NCBI GenBank assembly: GCA_002162795.1
Contig: MAAY01000096.1
Span: 4,217 to 59,935, forward strand
DNA: 55,719 bases
Source of the DNA: Rhodobacterales bacterium 56_14_T64
GTDB lineage: Bacteria; Pseudomonadota; Alphaproteobacteria; Rhodobacterales; Rhodobacteraceae
Direction of reading: 5' to 3'
Shown: one piece after another, positions 33,648 through 42,359 of the stretch
How the letters are laid out: the number at the start of each line of letters is the position of its first letter
Position numbering within the stretch: position 1 is the first letter of the stretch
Notes under the pieces: generated by a model
Seen by the model: only the letters and a program-made list of their open reading frames with translations
What the model was told of the DNA's origin: nothing
Database searches by the model: none
Translations under genes and position numbers: made by a program

Positions 33648-34378
33648 AGTCGATTGTGATTACAGGTGCCAGCTCGGGCATTGGCCGGGCGGTGGCAGAG
33701 TTGTTTCTGGCTGAAGGCTGGCAGGTTGGCCTGCTGGCGCGGCGTGAGGCGGCGTTGCAGGAGGTGGCTGAGGGGCATGAAAATGCGGTGGTCTTGCCTG
33801 CAGATGTCACCGAACCGGCGGCAGTGGATGCGGCGTTCAACCGCTTTGCCATGACGTCAGGGCGGTTGGATGTATTGTTCAATAACGCGGGCATCTTCAC
33901 GCCGGGCGGCAGCATTGACGAGATCGAGCTGGAGCATTGGTTTACCTCGGTGAATGTTAACCTGAACGGTATGTTCCTGGCTGCCCGTGCGGCGTTCCGG
34001 CAGATGCGGCACCAGTCACCGCAGGGCGGACGGATCATCAACAATGGCTCTATTGCTGCGCATGTCCCACGCCCGAATTCAGCGCCTTATGCAGCCACAA
34101 AATCGGCGATCACCGGCCTGACCCGCAGCCTTTCTCTGGACGGCCGCCCCTATGACATTGCCTGTGGCCAGATTGACATCGGTAATGCCCGCACGCCCAT
34201 GGTCGAGGATCTGGGGTACCGCATGTTGCAGGATAACCCCGAGGCAGAACCAATGCAGAGTTTCGCGGTAGAAGACGCCGCCCGGTCCGTGCTGCACATG
34301 GCGCAACTGCCGCCCGAGGCCAATGTTCAATTCATGACCGTGATGGCGACCAAGATGCCCTATATCGGTCGCGGCTGA
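33644..34378 (+). CDS. SDR family oxidoreductase
   Basis: A 244-residue short-chain dehydrogenase: TGASSGIG at 7-14, NNAG at 80-83, catalytic Ser136, Tyr149 and Lys153. It uses an LLARRE segment after beta-strand 2, which suggests NADP preference (inference). The start ATGA overlaps the helicase stop. Substrate unknown. It is convergent with the TIGR02186 gene. Confidence 0.87.
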   Translation: MKSIVITGASSGIGRAVAELFLAEGWQVGLLARREAALQEVAEGHENAVVLPADVTEPAAVDAAFNRFAMTSGRLDVLFNNAGIFTPGGSIDEIELEHWFTSVNVNLNGMFLAARAAFRQMRHQSPQGGRIINNGSIAAHVPRPNSAPYAATKSAITGLTRSLSLDGRPYDIACGQIDIGNARTPMVEDLGYRMLQDNPEAEPMQSFAVEDAARSVLHMAQLPPEANVQFMTVMATKMPYIGRG

Positions 34379-34405
34379 GATTGGAGCAATTATCTGCGGC
34401 TGGCG

Positions 34406-35170
34406 TCAATTGTTGCGCAACAGCCTAAAGGCGGCTGAGGCACCCCAGCCAGCAGCAATGGCAATAGCCAGTGACATCAGGCCGTACCAAAACGGCTGCT
34501 CGCGCGACATCGAATAGAGAAACCGTTCAAGCCCGACTTTGCGCACGTCGATGTTGGTTTCATAGTGCGAGACAACTTTGCCATTCCGGGTCAGGAATAT
34601 GCGCGCGGTATAATCGCCTTCGGTCAGGTCGGCGGGCATGTCGATTGCAGTACGAAATAGCGTCTGCTGGTCAACAGCCACGGTGTTTTCGCGCACTGAA
34701 TATAGCTCTTCGCTTTCACGGACCCGCACCACCGCATCGGCAAAATCCTGAGCGCCCCGAATGTGCATGGCCGCGCCAACCGAGCGGATCGCCCGCTTGA
34801 TTGAAATGCGGTACCGCAGATCTTCGGTATCGGTAATCACCTGGTCGAATGGGGCGCTGGTGGCCACGGCGTAGAACGTAGGCGCAGAATCCACCAGCAC
34901 AGAGTCGACATTGATCCAGATGCCGAATTTGCGCTCTTTGCGCCGGACTAGCACCGGTTGCTGCGGACCCGACACGGTCACGATGACCTGCAGCGGTTCA
35001 GTGACGGGGATAGGCGTCTCGCGTTTGACCGCCCCAAAGATCAGGATTTCAGAGCCATCGAAATCTGCGGTGATTGCGACACGATCCTGGCTCAGCCCCA
35101 GTACGACCTCTTCTTCAGCGGCCTGAACGGGCAGGGCGAACAGCAAAATGGCGATCAGTAGGAAACGCAT
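34406..35170 (-). CDS. TIGR02186 family exported protein
   Basis: A 254-residue protein with a signal peptide (about 1-18, ending VQAAEE) and a C-terminal transmembrane segment (FWYGLMSLAIAIAAGWGASAAF). The middle is a beta-rich domain (VILGLSQDRVAI-like start, LIFGAVKRETPIPVTEPLQV). This layout matches the TIGR02186 family of alphaproteobacteria, which is regularly found next to TauE/SafE exporters. Function unknown; a periplasmic or membrane partner of the exporter is inferred. The ATG at 35170 lies just after the TauE stop; a TTG at 35176 overlapping that stop is possible. Confidence 0.88.
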   Translation of the reverse strand: MRFLLIAILLFALPVQAAEEEVVLGLSQDRVAITADFDGSEILIFGAVKRETPIPVTEPLQVIVTVSGPQQPVLVRRKERKFGIWINVDSVLVDSAPTFYAVATSAPFDQVITDTEDLRYRISIKRAIRSVGAAMHIRGAQDFADAVVRVRESEELYSVRENTVAVDQQTLFRTAIDMPADLTEGDYTARIFLTRNGKVVSHYETNIDVRKVGLERFLYSMSREQPFWYGLMSLAIAIAAGWGASAAFRLLRNN

Positions 35171-35172
35171 GA

Positions 35173-36093
35173 TCAATGCCCTCCTTGTGCGCCAAGCGAA
35201 AACAGCTCGGACGGTGTCAGCAATAGGTCCATTGCCAGCGTGCCGCAGACGATGATGACCATCAGCGCCAGCAGGATGCGCAATTGCTCAGCCTTCATGT
35301 AGACCCCAATGCGGGTGCCGATCTGGGCGCCGATGACACCTCCGATCAGCAACAAAACCGCCAGCACGATGTCCACGGTATAGTTGGTGGTGGCGTGCAG
35401 CATGGTGGTAAAGGCGGTCACAGTGATGATCTGAAACAGCGAAGTTCCGATCACCACTTTTGTGGGCATGCCCAGGATGTAGATCATCGCGGGCACCATG
35501 ATGAAGCCACCGCCAACGCCCATGATTGCAGCGAGGATGCCGACGCTGATGCCGACCAAAACTGGTGGGATAACCGAGATATACAGCCCCGAGGTGCGGA
35601 ACCGCATCTTAAAGGGCAGGGCATGTATCCAACTGCGTTGACGGCGGGCGGCAGCGGCACCGCCAGATTTTTTGGATTTGAGGATGGCATTCAGGCTTTC
35701 GATGAACATCAACCCACCGACGACACCAAGGAACACGACGTAGCAGAGTTTGACCAGCAGGTCGACCTGGCCCTGGGCCTTTAAGTAGTTGAAAACCAGG
35801 ACACCGAAGGCGGCGCCAATCAGGCCACCGGCCTGCAGCACCAACCCCATCTTTATATCTACCGTTCGTCTTCGAAAATGCGCCAGTACTCCGGAAAAGG
35901 AGGAGGCCACAATCTGGTTGGCCTCGGTGGCAACGGCCACAACGGGCGGAATGCCGATAAAGAACAGCAGCGGGGTCATTAGAAACCCGCCACCGACTCC
36001 GAACATTCCGGACAGTATGCCGACCATGCCGCCCAGCCCTAAAAGCAGGAAGGCATTGACCGAAACCTCGGCGATAGGAAGATAAATTTGCAT
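35173..36093 (-). CDS. Sulfite exporter TauE/SafE family protein
   Basis: A 306-residue inner-membrane protein with about eight transmembrane helices. Two TauE-type glycine-rich repeats are visible: GGMVGILSGMFGVGGGFLMTPLL at about 21-43 and VGILAAIMGVGGGFIMVPAM near 190. The family exports sulfite, sulfonate-derived ions or other small anions. It is the first gene of a two-gene unit with the TIGR02186 protein and is preceded by a repeat-containing gap. Confidence 0.92.
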   Translation of the reverse strand: MQIYLPIAEVSVNAFLLLGLGGMVGILSGMFGVGGGFLMTPLLFFIGIPPVVAVATEANQIVASSFSGVLAHFRRRTVDIKMGLVLQAGGLIGAAFGVLVFNYLKAQGQVDLLVKLCYVVFLGVVGGLMFIESLNAILKSKKSGGAAAARRQRSWIHALPFKMRFRTSGLYISVIPPVLVGISVGILAAIMGVGGGFIMVPAMIYILGMPTKVVIGTSLFQIITVTAFTTMLHATTNYTVDIVLAVLLLIGGVIGAQIGTRIGVYMKAEQLRILLALMVIIVCGTLAMDLLLTPSELFSLGAQGGH

Positions 36094-36267
36094 AGTCTTT
36101 GTTAAACCGGGCGCTTGGCCAAAATCAACTACCGATGCTGCTACGCAGCACTCTGGACAGCGTTTAGTGGCAACTGGACTTATTGATCAGCAGGATTTTA
36201 TGGCCAGCGGTGGTCTCCCGCGTCTGCAGGGTGCACCGGCTGAAGCCGACAAACCCTGAACAGACTT

Positions 36268-36350
36268 GGGCGTGGCGCCGTGCTTTGCACGGCGCCACGC
36301 CCAACGGGAGCGGGCATCGCAGATGCCTCGGCGACGGGCGGGAGAATTTG
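36268..36350. repeat. Interspersed repeat copy 1 (REP-like)
   Basis: GGGCGTGGCGCCGTGC (36268-36283) pairs perfectly with GCACGGCGCCACGCCC (36287-36302) around TTT. It is followed by a tail with CCAACGGGAGCGGGCATC and GGGCGGGAGAATTTG. Bases 36291-36350 align without gaps to 45891-45950 at 47 of 60 positions. Confidence 0.7.
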
Positions 36351-36365
36351 GGAGCCGGAAATGCA

Positions 36366-36390
36366 AACGCCCGGCACTGGGCCGGGCGTT
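36366..36390 (-). terminator. Terminator of BMP-type ABC operon
   Basis: AACGCCCGGC (36366-36375) pairs with GCCGGGCGTT (36381-36390). On the minus strand TTTGCATTT follows. It lies 25 bases beyond the last permease stop. Confidence 0.75.
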
Positions 36391-36414
36391 GTTGGTGATG
36401 GTTCGCTTAGTGGT

Positions 36415-37380
36415 TCAGCGTTCTTTTACATAGGGTTCGCCGCCGGCTTTGGGCGGGATCGCCTTGCCGACAAACCCGGCTAGGATCACCACAGTCAGGA
36501 TATAAGGCAGTGCGTCCATCATCTGAACCGGGATAGTGATACCGCCAAGTTCGATATTTTGGAACCGTATTGCCACGGCCTGGAGCAGGCCAAACAGCAG
36601 ACAGGCGCCCATCGCGTGCCAGGGCCGCCATTTGGCAAAGATCAGGGCCGCCAGAGCGATATAGCCACGCCCTGCCGTCATATCTTTGACAAAATTGGCT
36701 TGCAGCGAGGTTGCGAGATAAGCGCCTGCAATGCCGCAAAGCACTCCGCAGATGGCTACGGCGGCAAAGCGCAGCCCAACAACTGATATGCCGGCTGTGT
36801 CCACGGCTGCGGGATTTTCACCAACCGCGCGAAGGCGCAGGCCAAAGCGCGTCCGGTAGAGGATCCACCACGAGGCCGGGACCGCTGCGAAGGCCAGGTA
36901 GACCAGGATTGAGTGGCCAGACAGCAGCTCGGAGTAGATCGGTCCAATCACCGGCACATCTGCCACGCTGTCAGCGAAGGGAAAGGTGATCGGGCCAAAA
37001 CGGGCGTCCATGTCCAATGCCGGAGTGCGCCCGCCCTGTTTGAACCAGCTTTGCGCAACCAATACCGTAAAGCCCTGGGCCAGCATGGTGACCGCCAGTC
37101 CCGAGATCAGTTGGTTGCCGCGAAAGGTGATTGACGCCAACCCGTGCAGGGCGCTGAGCACCAGAGAGGCAGCGATCCCAGCCAACAGGCCTAGCCAGAC
37201 GTTGCCGGTTACTGCTGCTATGGCGGCCGAGAAGAAGGCTGCTGCCAGCATCTTGCCTTCAAGGCCGATGTCGAAAATGCCTGCACGTTCTGAGAATAGG
37301 CCAGCAAGGCAGGCCAACAGCAGCGGCGTAGCCAGACGAATGGTGCTGTCCAGCACCTGGATGAGTGTCAGGAAATCCAT
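36415..37380 (-). CDS. ABC transporter permease (nucleoside/BMP-type), second subunit
   Basis: A 321-residue polytopic permease of the BPD_transp_2 family. It has about eight to nine transmembrane helices, starts FLTLIQVLDSTIRLATPLLLAC and contains GIFDIGLEGKMLAAAF at about 34-49, a conserved element of the YufQ-like subunit. Its start overlaps the stop of the first permease (TGATG). It forms the channel of the BMP-linked importer. Confidence 0.92.
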   Translation of the reverse strand: MDFLTLIQVLDSTIRLATPLLLACLAGLFSERAGIFDIGLEGKMLAAAFFSAAIAAVTGNVWLGLLAGIAASLVLSALHGLASITFRGNQLISGLAVTMLAQGFTVLVAQSWFKQGGRTPALDMDARFGPITFPFADSVADVPVIGPIYSELLSGHSILVYLAFAAVPASWWILYRTRFGLRLRAVGENPAAVDTAGISVVGLRFAAVAICGVLCGIAGAYLATSLQANFVKDMTAGRGYIALAALIFAKWRPWHAMGACLLFGLLQAVAIRFQNIELGGITIPVQMMDALPYILTVVILAGFVGKAIPPKAGGEPYVKER

Positions 37381-38474
37381 CAGGCCTTGACCCTCCGTAG
37401 TGCAATGAAGATTTTCTCAAGTGGCATTCGCACCATGTTGTCCAATGCTCCGGTGAACAGTATCACCAGCGCCTGGATCACTACGATCATTTCACGCGGG
37501 ATTTTGGTCCATAGCGCCAGTTCTGCGCCACCTTGGTACAGGAAGCCAAATAGAATCGCGGATAGGAACACGCCAAACGGATGTGATCGCCCCATCAGGG
37601 CCACGGCGATGCCGATGAAGCCGGCGCCTTCGGTGGCGTTCAGCACCAGTCGCTCGGCCTCGCCCATGACGTTATTGATGGCCATCATACCGGCCAAACC
37701 ACCCGAGATCAGCATTGCAATCATGGTGATTTTAAACGGCGATATACCGGCATAAAGCGCGCCCTGCTCGGACTTGCCAAAGGCGCGGATTTCAAATCCC
37801 AGCTTGGTGTGCCAGATTAGCAGCCAAATCGCGACGCAGGCTGCAATAGCCACAAGGAAACTTACGTTTGCCGGGCCGGCTTTGTTGAAGGCGATGCCAA
37901 GCGGGGCCAGCATTTCGTGCAGGGTGGGCAAGTGGACCGTCTCAGAGAAACGCGCAGTGGCGGGATCCATCGAGCCCTTGGGCCGCAGCAGGTTGACCAG
38001 CACATAGTTCAGAACCGCAGCGGCGATAAAGTTGAACATGATGGTGGTGATGACGATATGGCTGCCGCGTTTGGCTTGCAGATAAGCTGGGATTGCCGCC
38101 CATGCAGCGCCAAAAATTGCCGCACCGAGTGAGGCTCCAAGCAGCGCCATAGTCCAATGTGGCCAGGGAATGTAGAGGCAGACCAGCGCTGCACCCAAGC
38201 CGCCCAGCATCGCCTGACCTTCACCGCCGATGTTGAACATGCGGGCGTGAAAGGCTACTGAGACCGCCAAGCCGGTGAACAGGAAATTGGTAGCGTAATA
38301 GAGCGTATAACCCCAGCCATAGGTCGAGCCTAAGGCGCCATCGACCATCAGTTTGACGGCCTCAACCGGATCTTCGCCAATGGCGAGGATTACCAGCGCA
38401 GAAATCGCAGCGGCCAATATCAGGCTGATCAGCGGGATCAGCACCACATCGGCCCATTTGGGCATCTTGTCCAT
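37380..38474 (-). CDS. ABC transporter permease (nucleoside/BMP-type), first subunit
   Basis: A 364-residue YufP-like permease with about nine transmembrane helices and the signature ARMFNIGGEGQAMLGGLGAAL at about 77-97. I start at the ATG at 38474 (MDKMPKWADV), two bases after the ATPase stop; the longer in-frame reading would overlap the ATPase gene. The permease pair and BMP receptor point to uptake of purine nucleosides or a related solute (family knowledge). DeoD, elsewhere in the window, could act on such a substrate. Confidence 0.92.
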   Translation of the reverse strand: MDKMPKWADVVLIPLISLILAAAISALVILAIGEDPVEAVKLMVDGALGSTYGWGYTLYYATNFLFTGLAVSVAFHARMFNIGGEGQAMLGGLGAALVCLYIPWPHWTMALLGASLGAAIFGAAWAAIPAYLQAKRGSHIVITTIMFNFIAAAVLNYVLVNLLRPKGSMDPATARFSETVHLPTLHEMLAPLGIAFNKAGPANVSFLVAIAACVAIWLLIWHTKLGFEIRAFGKSEQGALYAGISPFKITMIAMLISGGLAGMMAINNVMGEAERLVLNATEGAGFIGIAVALMGRSHPFGVFLSAILFGFLYQGGAELALWTKIPREMIVVIQALVILFTGALDNMVRMPLEKIFIALRRVKA

Positions 38475-38475
38475 C

Positions 38476-40008
38476 TTATGCGGCCTCCCCGGCGACACCG
38501 GCCATCAACAGGCCCAGTTCTTTTTCATCTGTTTCATGCGGCAGGCGTTCGCCCATAATGTGACCGTCAAACATCACCGCCACACGGTCGGCCAGCGACA
38601 GGATCTCTTCCAGCTCGACCGAGATCAGCAGAATCGCTTTACCCTGATCGCGCAGTTCAACGATTTGTTTGTGGATGAACTCGATTGCGCCAATGTCGAC
38701 GCCCCTTGTGGGCTGACCAATCAGCAGCAATTCGGGGTTACGCTCGATCTCACGCGCTACAACGATTTTTTGCTGGTTGCCGCCCGAGAAATTCTTGGCC
38801 GCCAGCCAGGGGTCCGGTGGGCGCACGTCGAATTTCTTCATCTTGGCTTCGGTGTCTGCTTGCAGTGCTGCATTGTTCATCAAAATGCCACGCTGGTACG
38901 CTGGATCGCGGTGATAGCCAAAGGCAACGTTTTCCCAGGCGTGGAAGTCCATGATCAGGCCTTCGCTTTGGCGATCTTCGGGGACGTGGGCAATATGCGC
39001 GCGACGGCGGGCCTGTCCATGTGACCCGGGACCATGCAGCGGCAGCTCGGCGCCTTGCATGCGGATAGAACCAGTGCCACCACGCATACCGCCCAGCACT
39101 TCGAGCAGTTCGGACTGGCCGTTGCCAGCCACCCCAGCGATGCCAAGGATTTCACCGGCGCGGACCTGCAGGTTGATACCTTTAACCCGCTCAACGCCGT
39201 CTTCGTCACGCACCGACAGATTTTCGATCTCCAGCACCGGTGCACCGGGCTTGGCAGGCACTTTGTCGACCTGCAGCAGTACCTTGCGGCCCACCATCAG
39301 CTCGGCCAGATGCGCCGGGCTAGTTTCTGATGTCTTGACTGTCGCGGTCATCTCGCCACGGCGCATCACCGATACGGTGTCGGTTGTCTCCATGATCTCG
39401 CGCAGCTTGTGGGTGATCAGGATGATGGTTTTGCCTTCTTCGCGCAGACGGTGAAGAATGCGGAACAACTGGTCGGCTTCGGCCGGGGTCAGCACCCCTG
39501 TGGGCTCGTCCAGGATCAGTATGTCGGCCTGACGGTACAGCGCCTTGAGGATTTCGACCCGCTGTTGCTTGCCAACACCGATTTCATCGATGCGGGCGTC
39601 AGGGTCGACGTTCAACTCGTATTCTGCGGCCAGTTCCTTCAGGATCCGGCGGGCCTTGGACAGCGAGGGTTTCAGCAGTTTGCCATCCTCGGCGCCCAGG
39701 ATGATGTTTTCCAGTACGGTGAAGTTTTCAACCAGTTTGAAGTGCTGGAAAACCATGCCGATGCCAGCGGAAATGGCGGCTTGGCTGTCAGGGATCACGG
39801 TGTTCTTGCCGTTGATCCAGATCTCACCTTTGTCGGCCTTATAGAATCCATACAGGATGCTCATCAGGGTGGATTTGCCAGCGCCGTTCTCACCGATGAT
39901 CCCGTGGATGGTCCCCGGGGCGACGCTGATCGAGATGTCTTTATTGGCCTGGACCGGGCCAAAGGCTTTGGAGATGCCTTTGAGTTCGATGGCTGGAGCT
40001 ACGGTCAT
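38476..40008 (-). CDS. ABC transporter ATP-binding protein (double ATPase)
   Basis: A 510-residue protein with two fused ABC domains, as in sugar/nucleoside importers. Domain 1 has Walker A GENGAGKST at about 38-46, a degenerate signature (DEIGVGKQQ) and Walker B ILILDEPT. Domain 2 has a degenerate Walker A (GVAGNGQSE), the signature NFSGGNQQKIV, and LLLIGQPTRGVD in place of the normal Asp-Glu. One fully canonical and one degenerate site is usual in this family. Its ATG overlaps the stop of a small upstream ORF. Confidence 0.93.
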   Translation of the reverse strand: MTVAPAIELKGISKAFGPVQANKDISISVAPGTIHGIIGENGAGKSTLMSILYGFYKADKGEIWINGKNTVIPDSQAAISAGIGMVFQHFKLVENFTVLENIILGAEDGKLLKPSLSKARRILKELAAEYELNVDPDARIDEIGVGKQQRVEILKALYRQADILILDEPTGVLTPAEADQLFRILHRLREEGKTIILITHKLREIMETTDTVSVMRRGEMTATVKTSETSPAHLAELMVGRKVLLQVDKVPAKPGAPVLEIENLSVRDEDGVERVKGINLQVRAGEILGIAGVAGNGQSELLEVLGGMRGGTGSIRMQGAELPLHGPGSHGQARRRAHIAHVPEDRQSEGLIMDFHAWENVAFGYHRDPAYQRGILMNNAALQADTEAKMKKFDVRPPDPWLAAKNFSGGNQQKIVVAREIERNPELLLIGQPTRGVDIGAIEFIHKQIVELRDQGKAILLISVELEEILSLADRVAVMFDGHIMGERLPHETDEKELGLLMAGVAGEAA

Positions 40009-40106
40009 GCGCCTGCTCCTGTTTCGACGGATGTCATGATGGACACACGCGAAATGGTGGCGGCTCTGCCTGCGGTATCAAAAGCGGATCTGAGGTAAGA
40101 TGGCAT
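40005..40106 (-). CDS. Small 33-residue ORF coupled to the ABC ATPase
   Basis: A short ORF (MPSYLRSAFDTAGRAA...TSVETGAGA) begins with ATG at 40106. A good AAGGAG box lies seven bases upstream, and the TGA overlaps the ATPase ATG (GCATGACC). It lies just after the attenuator that follows the receptor gene. Its main role may be translational coupling of the ATPase rather than a product of its own. No family recognised. Confidence 0.5.
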   Translation of the reverse strand: MPSYLRSAFDTAGRAATISRVSIMTSVETGAGA

Positions 40107-40120
40107 GAAAGCACTCCTTG

Positions 40121-40152
40121 GGAAAAGGGCCGCGCATAGGTGCGCGGCCCTT
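40121..40152 (-). terminator. Attenuating terminator between BMP receptor and ATPase genes
   Basis: AAGGGCCGCGC (40125-40135) pairs with GCGCGGCCCTT (40142-40152). On the minus strand TTTTCCC follows. It would reduce transcription into the ATPase and permease genes relative to the receptor. Confidence 0.8.
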
Positions 40153-40174
40153 CAATTTTGTTGAACTGAGTGGC

Positions 40175-41170
40175 TTAGAAGTTCAGAGCCGGGCAGCTGT
40201 CGTCGGACATATAGTCGTGGACAACCAGCTCACCGCTGGCGATTTTAGCCGATGCAGCATCTACCGATGCCTGCATGTCAGCGCTGACCAGCGAGGCATT
40301 GTTGTCGTCCAGTGCATAGCCGACGCCGCCATTGGCCAGACCCATGACGTTAAAGCCGGTTTCCATGTCAACGCCATCGGTGAAGGCGGAAAACACAGCA
40401 TTGTCGACGCGCTTCATCATCGAAGTCAGAACTTTGCCTGGGTGCAGGTGGTTCTGGTTGCTGTCCACACCGATGGACAGGATGCCTTCGTCGGCTGCAG
40501 TCTGCAGAACACCAACACCTGTACCGCCAGCAGCAGCATAAATCACGTCAGCGCCTTGGCTGATCTGTGCTTTGGTTAGTTCCGAACCCTTAACCGGGTC
40601 GTTCCAAGCCGCCGGAGTGGTGCCGGTCATGTTGGCGATGACTTTTGCATCGGGGTTGGAGGCCATGACACCCTGAGCATAACCACAAGCGAATTTGCGG
40701 ATCAGTGGAATGTCCATGCCGCCGATGAAGCCAACGGTGCCGGATTTCGATGCCTGAGCAGCCATCATGCCAACCAGATACGAGCCTTCGTGCTCGTTGA
40801 AGACAACCGAGCGGACGTTTGGCGCATCAACAACCATGTCGATGATGACGAACTTGGTGTCAGGATAGTCAGCAGCGACCTGACCCAGCGCGTCAGCAAA
40901 GGCAAAGCCAGCCATGACGATTGGGTTGGCACCTACTTCAGCAAAACGACGCAGAGCCTGCTCACGCTGAGCTTCGGACTGCAATTCGATTTCACGGAAA
41001 GTTTCGCCGGTTTCTTCTGCCCAACGCTGAGCGCCACCAAAGGCCGCTTCGTTGAACGATTTGTCGAATTTTCCGCCAAGATCAAAGATCAGGGCTGGTT
41101 CTGCCAGAGCAGCGCCAGCGGTCAGGGCCAGCGACGCAGCCGCTCCCATCAGGGATTTCATCAGAGTCAT
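40175..41170 (-). CDS. BMP family ABC transporter substrate-binding protein
   Basis: A 331-residue periplasmic receptor with a Sec signal peptide (about 1-23, ending GAALAEPA). FDLGGKFDKSFNEAAFGGAQRW at about 29-50 matches BMP/Med/PnrA-type receptors. FIGGMDIPLIRKFACGYAQG at about 148-167 and GGTGVGVLQTA are further family segments. PnrA-type members bind purine nucleosides. GGGAG precedes the ATG. It is the first gene of the transporter operon. Confidence 0.93.
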   Translation of the reverse strand: MTLMKSLMGAAASLALTAGAALAEPALIFDLGGKFDKSFNEAAFGGAQRWAEETGETFREIELQSEAQREQALRRFAEVGANPIVMAGFAFADALGQVAADYPDTKFVIIDMVVDAPNVRSVVFNEHEGSYLVGMMAAQASKSGTVGFIGGMDIPLIRKFACGYAQGVMASNPDAKVIANMTGTTPAAWNDPVKGSELTKAQISQGADVIYAAAGGTGVGVLQTAADEGILSIGVDSNQNHLHPGKVLTSMMKRVDNAVFSAFTDGVDMETGFNVMGLANGGVGYALDDNNASLVSADMQASVDAASAKIASGELVVHDYMSDDSCPALNF

Positions 41171-41335
41171 TTAGGTACTCCCGGTTGTTTTTTGTTTGGA
41201 GCGACCAGAAGTGCCGGCCGCCCGGTCTGAGATGTATCTCAAAGGGTGCAGTGATTAAGGCCGTAGCCCGGGCAAGGGGTCAACCGCTTTTTGACCATTT
41301 GGTGGGATTCTGGCCTCTTGGCTTAGGGTCAAGGG

Positions 41336-41770
41336 CTAATTGGCTGTGGGTAAGGCTCGTCGCATCATCTGCGCATCCACTGCCGTGCCATCTTGGCGGG
41401 GGTAATAGGCAGGGCGATTCCCGCAGATAGAATAGCCACTAACCGCATATAGATGACAGGCTTGTCGGTTATCGGCGGCCACTTCCAGAAAGGCGGTGAC
41501 TGCTCCGCGTTGTGCTGCTTGGGCCTGCCAGTCCGTCATCACCGCGCGCGCCAACCCCTGGCGCTGGTGATCCGGGTGGGTGGCAATGGTCAGCAACTCG
41601 GCCTCGTCCACGATCACCCGTATCAGTGCAAAACACCGCTCATCCCCGACGACAAAGGTCAGGCGATTGTCCAGCAGTTCGGCAAACTCAGCCTCACTCC
41701 AGGGGCGGGACCGGGTAAAGGCGGCGGCATGGGTGCTGGCCATCGCTGCGGGCATCAGCAGGCTAGCCAT
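41336..41770 (-). CDS. rimI: Ribosomal-protein alanine N-acetyltransferase RimI-like
   Basis: A 144-residue GNAT acetyltransferase. The acetyl-CoA-binding motif A is LTIATHPDHQRQGLARAVM (about 66-84) and NRQACHLYAVSGYSICGNRPAYYP is the typical RimI C-terminal part. RimI acetylates the N-terminus of ribosomal protein S18. The ATG at 41770 lies inside the end of tsaB (eight-base overlap), a pairing of rimI and tsaB common in bacteria. Confidence 0.88.
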   Translation of the reverse strand: MASLLMPAAMASTHAAAFTRSRPWSEAEFAELLDNRLTFVVGDERCFALIRVIVDEAELLTIATHPDHQRQGLARAVMTDWQAQAAQRGAVTAFLEVAADNRQACHLYAVSGYSICGNRPAYYPRQDGTAVDAQMMRRALPTAN

Positions 41771-42359
41771 CAATCAGCGCCGGAGGAACATCCCGCGATG
41801 GCGCCGCGTCTGCAGCGCGCATATAAAGCGGGGCAGGGGCTTGGGTGACCTGTTCAAAGCGCAGCGCAGTGATGCGCGCAATGGATGCGGCGAGACCTGT
41901 TGGGCTGGCCTCGGGCGCAAAACTCAGCCCGGCACCGCGGGCGGCGTCCGTGGCCTCGGACGCTGGCATCAGACGCGGTGCTTGGCCCGGCAGGGCAGCG
42001 TAGACATGGTCGCGGGGCGCTGGAATTGCGGGTAGTTCCCCATCAGTCTGCCGCGCTTCAAAACCAGTCACGCCTACCGCGGGAATTTCTAGCCCCAGTG
42101 CCAAGCCACGGGCGGCAGAGACACCAATGCGGATGCCAGTGAAGTTACCGGGGCCAACACCTATGCCGATGGCTGTCAGGTCGCTCCATGCGGCATTTCC
42201 CTCTGCAAGGATTTCTTCCAGCAGAACCATCAACCGTTCAGCCTGACCACGGGTCATCAGTTCCAAACGCTCGGCGATGATCTGGTCACCTCGCAGCAAA
42301 GCGGCCGCGCAATGCGCGGCCGATGTATCAAATCCCAGTATCAGTGGTTCAGACGGCAA
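41763..42359 (-). CDS. tsaB: tRNA threonylcarbamoyladenosine biosynthesis protein TsaB
   Basis: A 198-residue ASKHA-fold protein: LILGFDTSAAHCAAALL at 5-21 and GIGVGPGNFTGIRIGVSAARGLA at about 65-87 are signature TsaB segments. With TsaD and TsaE it forms the complex that makes t6A37 on tRNAs. Its start overlaps nfu by 11 bases and its end overlaps rimI. Confidence 0.92.
   Translation of the reverse strand: MPSEPLILGFDTSAAHCAAALLRGDQIIAERLELMTRGQAERLMVLLEEILAEGNAAWSDLTAIGIGVGPGNFTGIRIGVSAARGLALGLEIPAVGVTGFEARQTDGELPAIPAPRDHVYAALPGQAPRLMPASEATDAARGAGLSFAPEASPTGLAASIARITALRFEQVTQAPAPLYMRAADAAPSRDVPPALIDG

Larger units (their letters stand above)
36094..36414. other. 321-base intergenic region with interspersed repeat
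   Basis: No coding sequence was seen. It holds a perfect 16-bp-stem inverted repeat and its tail (36268-36350) and the ABC-operon terminator (36366-36390). The part next to 36094 presumably carries the tauE promoter. Confidence 0.6.

Noticed and set aside
38353-39024. Plus-strand open frame of 223 codons over the ABC transporter genes
   Set aside because: Antisense to permease and ATPase genes with intact motifs; no own motif or ribosome binding site.
39409-40098. Plus-strand open frame of 229 codons over the ABC ATPase
   Set aside because: Antisense of the ATPase domain; repetitive Gly/Asp/Gln-rich translation typical of a shadow frame.
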